Positions 34,327-43,565 are shown, numbered from the stretch's first letter. The stretch: DNA of 64,000 nucleotides from an uncultured Draconibacterium sp. (GCF_963675065.1 NZ_OY775906.1:3760001-3824000), one strand, 5' to 3'. Translations and numbers: made by a program. Notes: generated by a model from the sequence alone, not told the origin.

Positions 34327-35802
34327 CTAAAATACCAGAAGATACAACACAAGAAAAAACACCCATGCTGTAAATGATCCGCCCAGGTTTACCACATCGT
34401 TTGGAGTGAATACTTCCGTCGTTTTCTGCTTTTTAAAAAACGATAGCTCATGTAATTTCTCTTCGGCAAAAGCGCCTAAAAAGGTATCGACAAAACAGGC
34501 CAAGAATGCGGATAAGGTGAGTATTGAGATGCGGATCCAATTCCATGTGTCGAAAAACAAATAATACGAAAACGCTGAAACAAGGAAAGCTCCTGCCAGT
34601 GCCGCTGCTGTTCCGCCAAAAGAAATACCGCCTGTGGTGCCGGCTATGTGCATTTTCCAGTCGGCCACCGAAAAACTCCGCTTGTTTAAAATCGGGCCCA
34701 CCTCGCTGGCCCAGGTATCGGCGGTTACCGCTGCCACGCTGGCGATAAAAAAGAAAATAAACAGCTCGTTTTTGAAAACGAGAAACAACACCGAACTTAG
34801 CAGCGCCCATAAAATATTGGCCACTACCTGCCAGACATTTCGCCCTGACGATGGTATTTTTTTCCTTCGTGCAGATGAATCAATTTTGGTGAAGATCACC
34901 GAACTGAAAAAGAAAAATAAAACCGGCAGTAACCAGTTCCACCCGGCTATAACCGTTAAATAAAAACCGAGCAATCCAGCTGCCAGACTTCCATAGCGAG
35001 TGAGCAGTTTCCAGGCATAGAGCATGGATGCACCCGCACCTGCTACCGTTAGCACCACACTTATAAAAAGAAAATCGGGCTGTTGCTTGTGCTGAAAGAT
35101 AAAGAACAGTGCAAGCCCGATGGGAATGGACAAATTATCGGAACCACGCCATGAAATAACTTCACAATAAGCGGCAAGCAACAGCAGCGTCACCACAAAA
35201 AAGGCATCGGCTAAAAGCGCTGGAGGCAAAAAAACAGCTGCTACCGCCAGGTTCGACAAGGTGTAAGCTATTATCCCGTACAGGCTTTTTTTATCCCTGC
35301 CAATCCTGAAAAGGATATTCCTGGTATTGATTTGTCCGCTTAGGTTAGCCAGTGGATCGGAAACAGTTAACACCATCAATGCCGTTTGAAAATAATAGAG
35401 TGGCAAATCGGCCAGAAGCAGAAACGACAGAAGTATTCCCAGCGGATAAAACAGGGTACCGAGGCTCTTGTTATCGGTTTGATGAATAAGCCGCCAGCTT
35501 TTGAAACGAAAGGTAACAAACGAAATGATGGAACCGGCAAAAATCAGGATTAACAGAATATTGCGCTCAATGGTGTAGGTAAGCAGCAAAATAAGCAGCC
35601 CGGTGATCAGGTGAACCAGCTTTCTGACTATGAAAGCTTTTTTCCTTGGCGTCAGGGAGGTGGTGGTATTGATTTCTTTTTCTTTGGCTTCCAATGCTTT
35701 TATTTTATCTTCTGTTGTACCCGGTTTTACTTTATTCTTTTGCAGCACTTGATCCTTCCAGCGTAATTTCTTCGATTTTTCCGGCCACTTCCAGTGCGGC
35801 AT
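34327..35802 (-). CDS. fusion of phytol-kinase-like and DUF92 domains
   Basis: A 491-aa membrane protein. The first half resembles the phytol/dolichol kinase (CTP-type) family (KLVHLITGLLILLLTY, LTVSDPLANLSG). The second half matches DUF92, the plant VTE6 phytyl-phosphate kinase family (TADTWASEVGPIL, GTTGGISFGGTAAALAG, DTFLGAFAE). In plants the two activities together turn phytol into phytyl diphosphate. A fused form may do the same for an isoprenoid alcohol. ATG 35802 overlaps the upstream gene by 71 bases. A GTG at 35748, after GGAAGGATCAA, would overlap by only 17 and may be the real start. Confidence 0.8.
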   Translation of the reverse strand: MPHWKWPEKSKKLRWKDQVLQKNKVKPGTTEDKIKALEAKEKEINTTTSLTPRKKAFIVRKLVHLITGLLILLLTYTIERNILLILIFAGSIISFVTFRFKSWRLIHQTDNKSLGTLFYPLGILLSFLLLADLPLYYFQTALMVLTVSDPLANLSGQINTRNILFRIGRDKKSLYGIIAYTLSNLAVAAVFLPPALLADAFFVVTLLLLAAYCEVISWRGSDNLSIPIGLALFFIFQHKQQPDFLFISVVLTVAGAGASMLYAWKLLTRYGSLAAGLLGFYLTVIAGWNWLLPVLFFFFSSVIFTKIDSSARRKKIPSSGRNVWQVVANILWALLSSVLFLVFKNELFIFFFIASVAAVTADTWASEVGPILNKRSFSVADWKMHIAGTTGGISFGGTAAALAGAFLVSAFSYYLFFDTWNWIRISILTLSAFLACFVDTFLGAFAEEKLHELSFFKKQKTTEVFTPNDVVNLGGSFTAWVFFLVLYLLVF

Positions 35803-36730
35803 TTCGGCCGGTGTCGTGGAAGAGGACTTTGCCGCTTTTTTTATCGCTCAGTGTAATTTCCAGTTTTGAGGTCATGCTTTCGCTGATACGGCCATCCATA
35901 ATACCGGCAAGCGGTGAGGCCAGCTCGGTAGCATGATCGCGATGTGCCAGCACTTCGAGGCGGTATTTTTTGTTTTCCATCAGCAATTCTACCTGCTCCT
36001 GGTTGGCAAAGGATCTTAACAGTTTTGTGCCGTTGTAGGTGGTAAATTGAAACAGCCTGCCGTTAAAATAAAGTCCGGCAATAAAGCCCACAAAAGAACT
36101 CCGCAGCCACGGTATTTTTGCCACCGATGCTTTAAACGAAATTCCGGGTTGTGCAAAATGGTTCGACTGCATCCAGAAATACGCCGATGGAAAGGAGTGG
36201 CCCCAGTCTTTTTCGATGTAACCGCGTCCGCCACTAAAATCGATCGTTTTACCACCAATGTTCAGCATTCCCTCCAGCGCATGATCCATACTTACAATAC
36301 CGTGGTAGCACTCCATTAAGGGCACAAAAGTATAGGGCCCCATTATCCCCGGCGAATACCACTTGTTGGGCCAGGGAACCGTATTTTTAAACTGTAGTGT
36401 TCCGGAATAATCGTTGAGTGCCAGTTGCATGCTGTTGCCCGTAAATGTATTCCCGTCGACTTCAACAGAGAAAGAACCGGATGCGCCAGAAAAAGCTTCG
36501 GCCGCGAACTGAAAGTATTCCGCTGTTTGCGCCTTTCCGTCGAGCACCTGTATAAAAGCATGTTGTTTGCCCTGCTCGTCCATGGCAATACCGGGGATAA
36601 AAGCAAATGCCTGTTGCTCATCGGCCGAAATAACTTTATAGTACCATCCCTCGAAATACCGCTGGGTACGCCTCCAGCCGTGGTAACGTTCGGGGTGAAA
36701 CAAAGCCTGTATTTGTTTGATCGTGCGCAT
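35732..36730 (-). CDS. tocopherol cyclase-like protein
   Basis: A 332-aa soluble protein that begins with PERYHGWRRTQRYFEGWYYK. It later has GRGYIEKDWGHSFPSAYFWM followed by QSNHF, which are the paired signatures of the tocopherol cyclase family (FEGWY and the Glu-Lys-x-Trp-Gly block). Plant VTE1 closes the chromanol ring of tocopherols. Bacterial relatives exist without known substrates. It ends inside the start of the kinase/DUF92 fusion gene, so the two are translationally coupled. A soluble enzyme at the membrane surface is expected. Whether this organism makes a tocopherol-like product is not shown. Confidence 0.82.
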   Translation of the reverse strand: MRTIKQIQALFHPERYHGWRRTQRYFEGWYYKVISADEQQAFAFIPGIAMDEQGKQHAFIQVLDGKAQTAEYFQFAAEAFSGASGSFSVEVDGNTFTGNSMQLALNDYSGTLQFKNTVPWPNKWYSPGIMGPYTFVPLMECYHGIVSMDHALEGMLNIGGKTIDFSGGRGYIEKDWGHSFPSAYFWMQSNHFAQPGISFKASVAKIPWLRSSFVGFIAGLYFNGRLFQFTTYNGTKLLRSFANQEQVELLMENKKYRLEVLAHRDHATELASPLAGIMDGRISESMTSKLEITLSDKKSGKVLFHDTGRNAALEVAGKIEEITLEGSSAAKE

Positions 36731-36827
36731 TGCGTTTAAAGGTAGTAAGAAAAATTTGTGATCCTGTTTTCGACAGGGAATTGAATAAATACGCTGATTA
36801 GTAAAAGCGCTACAACGTTCTGTTGTT

Positions 36828-37358
36828 TTATTCCTCCAAAAACTGAATTTTGTCGATCTCGATGCTAAAAGCTTCTTCCTTTTTATTGCCGATCAGCAGG
36901 GCAAACTCTTCAATTTTTCCTCCCTCAAAGTTGGGCATATCGAGGGTGCGACCACGAAACGAAGGATACATGTCTTTTAAGGGAATCCGGATATCCTGCC
37001 ATTCTCCTGTGGTAGTAAAGTAGGCAATGTATGAGTAGTAATCGCCCGCCCGGTTTTTAATACGCACCTGGTAACGTTTTCCATCACCTTTTACCCGCAG
37101 CATCATAAATTGATAACCGGTGGTTTCCAGGGGAGAAAAACGGTAATGCACCGATGAAAATCCACCATTGTTTTCCAGCGAAATCTGCCCCGTAAAAAGG
37201 GCGTTGCCTTCTTCGTTAATTTTAAACGAACAGGTAGAACGGCCCCCCATTACATCGTCGTTAACTCTATACCAACCATCGAGTGTGGCGGTCTTGTTAA
37301 AATCGTACAATACCATGGTGTTCATTTGTAAAAAAGCTATTACGATTAAAAGTAACAT
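36828..37358 (-). CDS. CIA30-family protein
   Basis: This 176-aa protein contains VLYDFNKTATLDGWYRVNDD followed by VMGGRS, the start of CIA30 (complex I intermediate-associated protein 30) domains, and a jelly-roll beta pattern to the end. I chose ATG 37358, which gives a short hydrophobic N-terminus (MLLLIVIAFLQMNTM), a weak signal or anchor. ATG 37412 would add a basic extension. Bacterial CIA30 proteins are carbohydrate-binding-like sandwiches of unclear role. It lies 97 bp upstream of the tocopherol-cyclase-like gene on the same strand and could be part of that unit. Confidence 0.82.
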   Translation of the reverse strand: MLLLIVIAFLQMNTMVLYDFNKTATLDGWYRVNDDVMGGRSTCSFKINEEGNALFTGQISLENNGGFSSVHYRFSPLETTGYQFMMLRVKGDGKRYQVRIKNRAGDYYSYIAYFTTTGEWQDIRIPLKDMYPSFRGRTLDMPNFEGGKIEEFALLIGNKKEEAFSIEIDKIQFLEE

Positions 37359-37506
37359 TTCACAGGCATTTCGTTTACGGACGATTGGCTTCCTTAAACG
37401 CCCGCAAACCATTTGTTATCCTTACTAAGGTAGTGAAAAATTGGGAAGTTGGGAATGGAGATTGCTTTATTGAAAACATAAGGTCCAGAAAGATGCCAGC
37501 GGCATC

Positions 37507-37611
37507 AAATGTTTATAGTTATTGAAAAAGAAAGACACATACGACTCCGGCCGGAGTCGTACCCTTTGTTACCAATTGTGCTTGCTATAAACATTTAAAT
37601 CCGCTGGATTT
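37507..37611. repeat. REP-type element left of the transposase gene
   Basis: It contains the exact 20-bp palindrome ACGACTCCGGCCGGAGTCGT (37541-37560). Outer segments AAATGTTTATAG and CATTTAAATCCGCTGGATTT recur, in the same order, at 38136-38239 on the other side of the gene. Confidence 0.85.
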
Positions 37612-37657
37612 CTGTTGAGAATTACGTATTTTTAATCAGCAACTAAAACATACAATT

Positions 37658-38122
37658 ATGGCCGATACATTTTCTCAAATATATATTCAGGTGGTATTTG
37701 CAGTACAAAGCCGAAAAGCACTTATTCAGCCTCATTGGGAAGAAGAATTAAATAAATATATAACGGGAATTGTACAAAATAAAGGTCAAAAAATGTTAGC
37801 CATTAACGGTAGCTCCAATCATATTCATTTTTTAATCGGAATGAAACCCACCTGTTGCCTTTCAGACCTGGTTCGAGAGATAAAAAAGTCATCCGATGCT
37901 TTTATAAAAGAGAAACAATTTTCAAAATTTCAATTTCGCTGGCAACAAGGATTTGGAGCATTCTCGTACGGGCAATCTCAATTATCTGATGTAATACGAT
38001 ACATCGAAAACCAAAAAGATCACCATAGAAAGAAATCCTTTCAAGAAGAATATCGGGCGTTTTTGAAAGCCTTCGACATTGAATTTAAAAATGAATATTT
38101 ATTTGAATGGCTCGATGATTGA
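37658..38122 (+). CDS. REP-associated IS200-like Y1 transposase
   Basis: This 154-aa protein is a HUH enzyme of the Y1 type. The metal-binding histidines are in SSNHIHFLIG and the catalytic Tyr is in DVIRYIENQKDHH. It starts MADTFSQIYIQVVFAVQSRK, typical of REP-associated tyrosine transposases (RAYT). It is flanked on both sides by the same palindromic element, and such enzymes nick and move these REP units. It is a single gene and appears intact. Confidence 0.9.
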   Translation: MADTFSQIYIQVVFAVQSRKALIQPHWEEELNKYITGIVQNKGQKMLAINGSSNHIHFLIGMKPTCCLSDLVREIKKSSDAFIKEKQFSKFQFRWQQGFGAFSYGQSQLSDVIRYIENQKDHHRKKSFQEEYRAFLKAFDIEFKNEYLFEWLDD

Positions 38123-38135
38123 TGCCGAACGGATA

Positions 38136-38239
38136 AAATGTTTATAGAAAATACCCCGGAGAAGAAGATGCGACTCCTGGCGGAGTCGTTCCTTCATTCC
38201 ATCCCTATTTTCTAAAAACGTTTAAATCCTCCGGATTTT
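38136..38239. repeat. REP-type element right of the transposase gene
   Basis: AAATGTTTATAG, then CGACTCC/GGAGTCG (38171-38188) with a 4-base spacer, then CGTTTAAATCCTCCGGATTT. It is a diverged version of the left copy, suitable for excision by the transposase between them. Confidence 0.8.
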
Positions 38240-38256
38240 ATTTTGCGGTTATAAGC

Positions 38257-39546
38257 CTAGCTTTCCTTCAGCTGCAGACAAACCAGCTTTTCATTGTCGC
38301 GGGCCAATAGTTTGCCGTTGGAGTAGGCCATTGGCGACCAGGCTTGCGAACCTTTCATGGTGAAAAACGAGGCTTTACCTACTTCTTTGTAACCTTCGGG
38401 TGAGGGTTCGATAAGATGCAGATCGCCGTTTTTACCGTTTTGGTTGATGATCATTCCATCGATCATGATGATGGCTCCCATCTCGAAACCCGGTGTCGAT
38501 TTTTCGGGCCAGCAGCGTTCGCCCTGCCAGTTTAAACATACCATTTCATTTACACGACGGTTGTTATTGAGGTATATATGCTTGTCAACTATCACCGGAG
38601 GATGCATTTTACAGCCGGCTTCTTCGGTGCGGAAAAGTTCGTTAAAGCTGAATGTTTCGTCCTCTTTATTTACTTCCAGTAGAATGGTAACCGGTTCGTA
38701 CACGTCTTTGTAAGCACAGGAAGTGAGCAGCAGGTGTGTATCGTCAATCGCTACCGGCGGAGCAATACATGCAAAAGAATCGAAGCCTTTGTAGCTCCAC
38801 AGTTCTTTACCGGTTTGTACTTCGAAAGAAACTACCTCATCGGTGGTAAACCCGTCGCCTTTAACACATGAGCTGGTCATAATCACCTGCTCAATACCGC
38901 CATAGTTGCCCAAAATTGGCGACACATGAAAACGGTAACCTGTTAATCGGCGGCTTTCCCAAACCACATCGCCACTGAGTTTATTGTAGGCTACCACCCC
39001 GGCTTTTTCGCCTTGAGGAGCTACAATTACCAAATCGCCGGTAACAATTGGCGATGCTGAAAATCCCCAGTTGTCGAGTTCGCCACCATAATCGGCCAAC
39101 AGGTTATGCGACCAAACGGGTTGTTGTGTTTTTTTGTCGATACAATGAAAGTGCCCGTGCGGACCAACGCTCCACACATAGTCTTCATCGACCACCGGCA
39201 CTGCCCGCGATCCGGGGTAAGGCAATTCGCCAGCAGCTTCGTAGGTGAAGTTCCACTTTTCGGTTCCTGTTTCCAGATCGATACAGCGCAACACATCGCT
39301 TTCGCCTTTGATGCGATCGAGGACAAACACCTCGTTGTTATATACTGCTGCTCCACCAAAACCGGGACCAAGTGGGAACTCCCATGCTTTTTCCGGACCG
39401 GTTTCTGGCCACTCGCGTAGTATTCCTTCATCGCTGATGGTGGCATTTCTGTCGGGGCCAAGGTATTGCGGCCAGTTGGTACTTTTTTGCTGCGAACAGC
39501 TAACTAAAATAAATGTAAATACGGCTAGAAGTAGTCGATTCTTCAT
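38257..39546 (-). CDS. lipoprotein with PQQ-type beta-propeller
   Basis: This 429-aa protein has a signal sequence with lipobox (FILVSC, Cys17). The mature protein contains repeated propeller blades (AAVYNNEVFVLDRIKGESD; LRCIDLETGTEKWNFTYEA; VVAYNKLSGDVVWESRR), the pattern of PQQ-like propellers. It lacks the residues of a true quinoprotein dehydrogenase that I could check, so it is better seen as a propeller scaffold. An outer-membrane or periplasmic location is expected. No operon partner is clear. Confidence 0.85.
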   Translation of the reverse strand: MKNRLLLAVFTFILVSCSQQKSTNWPQYLGPDRNATISDEGILREWPETGPEKAWEFPLGPGFGGAAVYNNEVFVLDRIKGESDVLRCIDLETGTEKWNFTYEAAGELPYPGSRAVPVVDEDYVWSVGPHGHFHCIDKKTQQPVWSHNLLADYGGELDNWGFSASPIVTGDLVIVAPQGEKAGVVAYNKLSGDVVWESRRLTGYRFHVSPILGNYGGIEQVIMTSSCVKGDGFTTDEVVSFEVQTGKELWSYKGFDSFACIAPPVAIDDTHLLLTSCAYKDVYEPVTILLEVNKEDETFSFNELFRTEEAGCKMHPPVIVDKHIYLNNNRRVNEMVCLNWQGERCWPEKSTPGFEMGAIIMIDGMIINQNGKNGDLHLIEPSPEGYKEVGKASFFTMKGSQAWSPMAYSNGKLLARDNEKLVCLQLKES

Positions 39547-39665
39547 GATGAGATTATAAAATGGTTTTTCTCAAAAGTAGCAAAAAGGGATTTACATCAC
39601 TCACTTTAGAGGTTAATGCATTGTTAACCATTTACTCTACTTCGTTTGTGATGAAGGATGGAAAA

Positions 39666-39703
39666 CAGATTGCTTCAGTCGTTTCACTCCTTCGCAATGA
39701 CTG
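39666..39703. repeat. repeat family R2, half copy
   Basis: CAGATTGCTTCAGTCGTTTC followed by ACTCCTTCGCAATGACTG. It is one arm of the R2 element. The following GAAAATCAGCGTAGCTAAA matches the tail of the R1 copy at 30880. Confidence 0.7.
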
Positions 39704-39759
39704 GATTTTAGTTTAAAGAAGGCAGCGGAATTGAAAATCAGCGTAGCTAAATTTTCGTG

Positions 39760-40716
39760 CTAATTAGTTGTAAGCACTACCTCCTCAAAAAATTCCACAA
39801 CATCCTCTTTTACTTCCTCCGGGTGCTTATGCCCAATGCCTTCGTATTGCCGGATATCTGCATTTACCCCTGCATCCTGATACATCCGGCTACACGCGTT
39901 CCATCGTTTAGGAAGCATCTGTTCGCCCAGCAATTTGAAGATCTGTTCCCGTTCCGTTTGCGAAAAAGCATCGTCGTAGGGCACGGCATCGTTATCGTCG
40001 AGCTGTCCCATAAAATAAAATTGTGGCGTTTTTATAAAGGTTTCTTTCTGAAAAGCTTTGCCGGTAATCGCTTCCATATCGTTGGTACCAATCGGATAGT
40101 TTAGTATTTCCTCGTTCAAACTATTTTCGGGAAGCATTAACAAGCCATTGAGTCCCCCGGCTGCCACAGCCCGAACACGGCCGGGGTGAAGCAAGGCAAA
40201 ACGGTTGGCAAACGTTCCTGAGGCTGAAAATCCGCTTAGCAGAAACTGGTCGTGCGATGGAATTCCTTTATCCTTCAACCGATTTTGTGCGTGTTTATAC
40301 ATTTCGATAAGCTGCAGATCGATTCGTTTTAAGGGTTGTTCCTCCTGCAGCATCACATCTCGGTCGAGCGCATGGGTATAGATCTTCCAGTTTGTTTTCG
40401 AGCGGGGAAACACCGGAACCAAAAGCGGACAATTGAGCTTTCGTGCTACATAATTGCCCAAATAATAATCGATTGTTGCTGTTCGTTTGGCCTTTTCAAT
40501 ATGATTTTGAAGATCATCGTCGGCAAACCCGGAATTATTGGGTTCGATAAGCACAAAGGCCTTTTCATCCGTTGATACCTCCTTTGGGATAAACAGAAAA
40601 TAGGGGAATTGAAAAGCATCTGTTTCTTCAGGTTCAATAAAAAGAAGTTCTCCGCCGGGATTATTGCATCCGGCAATAAGGGCAAACAGGGAAAAATAGA
40701 TCAGCCGTTTTAGCAT
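39760..40716 (-). CDS. lipoprotein alpha/beta hydrolase
   Basis: In this 318-aa protein the lipobox is LIAGC (Cys17). The alpha/beta hydrolase nucleophile elbow is GFSASGTFANRF and a late His occurs in YEGIGHKHPEE. Its length and lipid anchor suggest a periplasmic esterase or a polyhydroxybutyrate-depolymerase-like enzyme. The acid residue cannot be fixed from sequence alone (LDDNDAVPYDD is a candidate). The substrate is unknown. Confidence 0.78.
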   Translation of the reverse strand: MLKRLIYFSLFALIAGCNNPGGELLFIEPEETDAFQFPYFLFIPKEVSTDEKAFVLIEPNNSGFADDDLQNHIEKAKRTATIDYYLGNYVARKLNCPLLVPVFPRSKTNWKIYTHALDRDVMLQEEQPLKRIDLQLIEMYKHAQNRLKDKGIPSHDQFLLSGFSASGTFANRFALLHPGRVRAVAAGGLNGLLMLPENSLNEEILNYPIGTNDMEAITGKAFQKETFIKTPQFYFMGQLDDNDAVPYDDAFSQTEREQIFKLLGEQMLPKRWNACSRMYQDAGVNADIRQYEGIGHKHPEEVKEDVVEFFEEVVLTTN

Positions 40717-40780
40717 AGTTCTGTATTCGTTAAAAAAGTACGCTTATTCGTATTTAAGAATCTGGTTTTATTACATGTTT

Positions 40781-41893
40781 TTACACCACTTTTTTCACTC
40801 CCGGCACCTGTCGAATCAGCCATGCCAGTGTAAAACACGCCACCAAAGCTACAGGTGCCAGCACGATAAATTTCAGTAGCTGGTTAATATCCTGCCAACC
40901 AATAAACAGGGCGCTTATCGCCACAATTACAGGTGGATGAATAATATAAACACCGTAAGCGCTAGCGGACAACTGCTTTGCTAAACCGCCTTGTCGATTG
41001 AAATATTTTTTTGCCATTCCAAACAGCCCGATGATCATGGCCACACAAACCAACTGCTCCCAAATGGCCCAGGCAAAACTTTGCCAGGTTCCGCCTCCTA
41101 CAAAATCTTCTACTCCATTTTCTTTTCCGCCAACATACAACACTACCGGCAACACCAGCCAGATCATTAGCTGCGCAAAAATAAACCAGCGTTTCGCACT
41201 TTTAAAACTAATGGCTTCGAGCCAGTTGTTGTTGTAGGCAATAACACCAAAAACAAGCAGTACGATGTATTGTACAAAAAACGGGAACTGCAAATTGGTA
41301 AAAGGCATGCTCCATCCCACCGGTAACCACATTCGGATTACATACTGGCTTAATCCGAGAATAATTGCTCCGATTACCAGCTTTCCGGTTCCGGGATAGC
41401 TCATCTTAATTGTTTTTTCGCGGTTAAAAACCACCAAATAAATTACGGTAAATAGTAACAGTGTTTCCACAAACCACATTGGGCCAAAACCCCAGGCTCG
41501 CGGATTGGTAAGGAAACCGACAAAAGTTACAGCTTCGTGTTTGATAAAATAATAGTGTACAAAATTGGTTAGCGGATTCAAGAAAAAATAAAAAACTACC
41601 AGAGGGATACCCAAACGAACCAGTCGGTCTTTTATAAACTTACCCGTTGTTTTACGCTTTAACGAAGCGGCAGTAAAATACGCCGAAATAAAAAAGAACA
41701 TACCCATAAAAAAGGCCTGGTTGGTCATGTTAAACATGGTCTGAATAATAATTTCCGGCATACCGGCTTCCGATTCGTTGTAATACCAGTCGCCCGGCGC
41801 TCCGTAGGTTATGTTAAAATGCAGCAATACAACCAAACCGATCAGAAAAATACGGAGGTTGTCGATGTAATACAAGCGAGATGATGATGACAT
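40781..41893 (-). CDS. acyltransferase 3 family membrane protein
   Basis: In this 370-aa protein about ten transmembrane segments follow an N-terminal YYIDNLRIFLIGLVVLLHFN, where the conserved His of acyltransferase-3 proteins is visible. The family moves acyl groups, often O-acetyl, from acyl-CoA across the membrane to sugars or lipids. The acceptor is unknown. It is a single gene with no polysaccharide cluster nearby. Confidence 0.87.
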   Translation of the reverse strand: MSSSSRLYYIDNLRIFLIGLVVLLHFNITYGAPGDWYYNESEAGMPEIIIQTMFNMTNQAFFMGMFFFISAYFTAASLKRKTTGKFIKDRLVRLGIPLVVFYFFLNPLTNFVHYYFIKHEAVTFVGFLTNPRAWGFGPMWFVETLLLFTVIYLVVFNREKTIKMSYPGTGKLVIGAIILGLSQYVIRMWLPVGWSMPFTNLQFPFFVQYIVLLVFGVIAYNNNWLEAISFKSAKRWFIFAQLMIWLVLPVVLYVGGKENGVEDFVGGGTWQSFAWAIWEQLVCVAMIIGLFGMAKKYFNRQGGLAKQLSASAYGVYIIHPPVIVAISALFIGWQDINQLLKFIVLAPVALVACFTLAWLIRQVPGVKKVV

Positions 41894-42020
41894 GGCAGTA
41901 ATTGTTTTAGCTTATTTCATTTTGGCTTAAACGGGATTCTTACATAACAAGTTTCCCATAATTCGTTGCAAAAGTTACACGTATCATCCGTTTTACGAAA
42001 TGATTTCGATAAACAACTAC

Positions 42021-42063
42021 GAATGAAGGACTAACGATGAAGGATTAACGATGAAGGATTAAT
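42021..42063. repeat. three tandem 14-15 bp repeats
   Basis: GAATGAAGGACTAAC, GATGAAGGATTAAC and GATGAAGGATTAAT follow one another in the leader region before the 42174 gene. Confidence 0.85.
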
Positions 42064-42173
42064 GGAAATGGCTTTCGACGTTTTAGAAGAAGGTGAACCT
42101 GAGAGCAAAACACTTTGATAACCAATTCGATCTGATTACGTAAAGAGAAGAGTAAATCAAAAAAATTAACCAA

Positions 42174-42941
42174 ATGAAAACAACAGGAATTATTATTTGT
42201 CTCTTCCTTTTTATGGGAATTGTTTCGCTTCATGCACAGGAAACTCCTGCCATGCCCGAGAACTTTTTAGTTATTGAAGAGTTTGTACAACCTGCCGATC
42301 TGCCTTCGTTTAACAAAGTGCAACAAGAGGCGATTGAACTTTGGAAAAAATTTGAATTCGATGTACCGGTTTATACCTACAGCACCGATGTTAGTTCGTT
42401 TTACTGGGTAGTACCAATCGAGAATTTTGCTGCTTTGGACCAGGTGTTTGCAAAAGCTGGCGAATTAACAGCAAAAATGAAAGACGATGGTTACGATGCC
42501 AGCAAAAAATTCCGCGATCTCTCTACATCGCGCGAAATGGTTATCCACTGGAATAAAGACCTGTCGTACCATACGGCCGATTATGCCGGTCAAACAAGAG
42601 ATAACAGGTATTGCGAATGGACCTTTTTCTATTTAAAAGCCGGCCACGATAAAGAAATGGCAGAGGCCGTGAAAAAATACATTGAATTTAGTAAGACCAT
42701 CGACGAAAACTGGGGCTGGGATCTGTATACCGTTTCTATGGGTTACGATTCGCCATGCTGGATCGTTATGGACCGGGCAGAGAACCCGCTGTCGATGCGC
42801 AAACTGGAATCAACACTTCAGGAAAATCATTCAGAGAAACTAAAAGAGTTATGGGGGAATATTCAACCACACCTCCGCAAAATGGAAGTGGTAACGGGTT
42901 GGTTTCAACCTGATTGGTCGTTGAATTTTGAGCAAGAATAA
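42174..42941 (+). CDS. secreted protein of unknown function
   Basis: This 255-aa protein has a signal peptide to about residue 22 (MGIVSLHAQ). Two similar alpha-beta segments can be seen, each with a long helix after FNKVQQEAIELWKKFEF and AVKKYIEFSKTIDENWGWD. The pattern recalls dimeric alpha-beta barrel (ferredoxin-like) proteins, but this is not a firm match. It ends in a GWFQPDWSLNFEQE tail. A terminator follows at once. Confidence 0.7.
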   Translation: MKTTGIIICLFLFMGIVSLHAQETPAMPENFLVIEEFVQPADLPSFNKVQQEAIELWKKFEFDVPVYTYSTDVSSFYWVVPIENFAALDQVFAKAGELTAKMKDDGYDASKKFRDLSTSREMVIHWNKDLSYHTADYAGQTRDNRYCEWTFFYLKAGHDKEMAEAVKKYIEFSKTIDENWGWDLYTVSMGYDSPCWIVMDRAENPLSMRKLESTLQENHSEKLKELWGNIQPHLRKMEVVTGWFQPDWSLNFEQE

Positions 42942-42958
42942 AAAAATAAATTAAAATA

Positions 42959-42999
42959 AAAAGCCGGGACTGTCTGCAATTTAGACAATCCTGGCTTTT
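42959..42999. terminator. terminator between convergent genes
   Basis: AAAAGCCGGGACTGTCT (42959-42975) and AGACAATCCTGGCTTTT (42983-42999) pair along 17 positions, two of them non-Watson-Crick. Confidence 0.75.
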
Positions 43000-43098
43000 A
43001 TGTTCATATCGTACAATCTTCTATCGAATCCTCAGCTATTCATCATCATCAAACAGGTAAGAAGCTTGTTGAATGAAAGAAAAAGGGATTCTCTCCCA

Positions 43099-43563
43099 CT
43101 AGCTTCCCGGAAATATTTCCTCAAAAGCCTTAGTCCTGTAATCGAAAATCTCCTCCAGCTTTTTGCGAATGACAAGTGTGTTTGCCAACTGCCCCAGTGG
43201 CCCCATTGGCGGACTGTAACTGATAATGTCTTTCATCAACACACCATCTTCCACAGCTTCAACATGGTGCTCGTGATGCCAAAGTTTATAGGGCCCAACA
43301 CGCTGCTCATCAACAAAATACTTTTGCGGTACCACATGTGTTATTTCGGTTACCCAGGTGGTAGGAATTCCCAGCAATGGTCTCACCGTGTAAGCGATAA
43401 TCATCCCTTCGTAAGCACTATGCGGCAAGTCGGGTGTGCGGATATCAAAACCCATATAGGGCGGGGTAATACGTTTCAGGTTCTGCGGTCTGGAAATAAA
43501 ATCCCAAACTTCATTGAGGCTGCTTTTTAGATGTTGTTCGCGACGAAATTGATAGAATGCCAT
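43099..43563 (-). CDS. SRPBCC family protein
   Basis: This 154-aa protein begins FYQFRREQHLKSSLNEVWDF with the family's first strand-helix (SLNEVWDFISRPQNL), followed by strands with WHHEHHVEAVEDGVLMKDII. The fold binds hydrophobic ligands (START-like). Two bases separate it from the lipocalin gene, so the two form an operon and may share a lipophilic ligand, which is inference. Confidence 0.82.
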   Translation of the reverse strand: MAFYQFRREQHLKSSLNEVWDFISRPQNLKRITPPYMGFDIRTPDLPHSAYEGMIIAYTVRPLLGIPTTWVTEITHVVPQKYFVDEQRVGPYKLWHHEHHVEAVEDGVLMKDIISYSPPMGPLGQLANTLVIRKKLEEIFDYRTKAFEEIFPGS

Positions 43564-43565
43564 GG

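Noticed and set aside
42045..42233. 62-residue minus-strand frame over the tandem repeat
   Set aside because: It covers the 14-bp tandem repeat and the start of the secreted protein gene, antisense to it.
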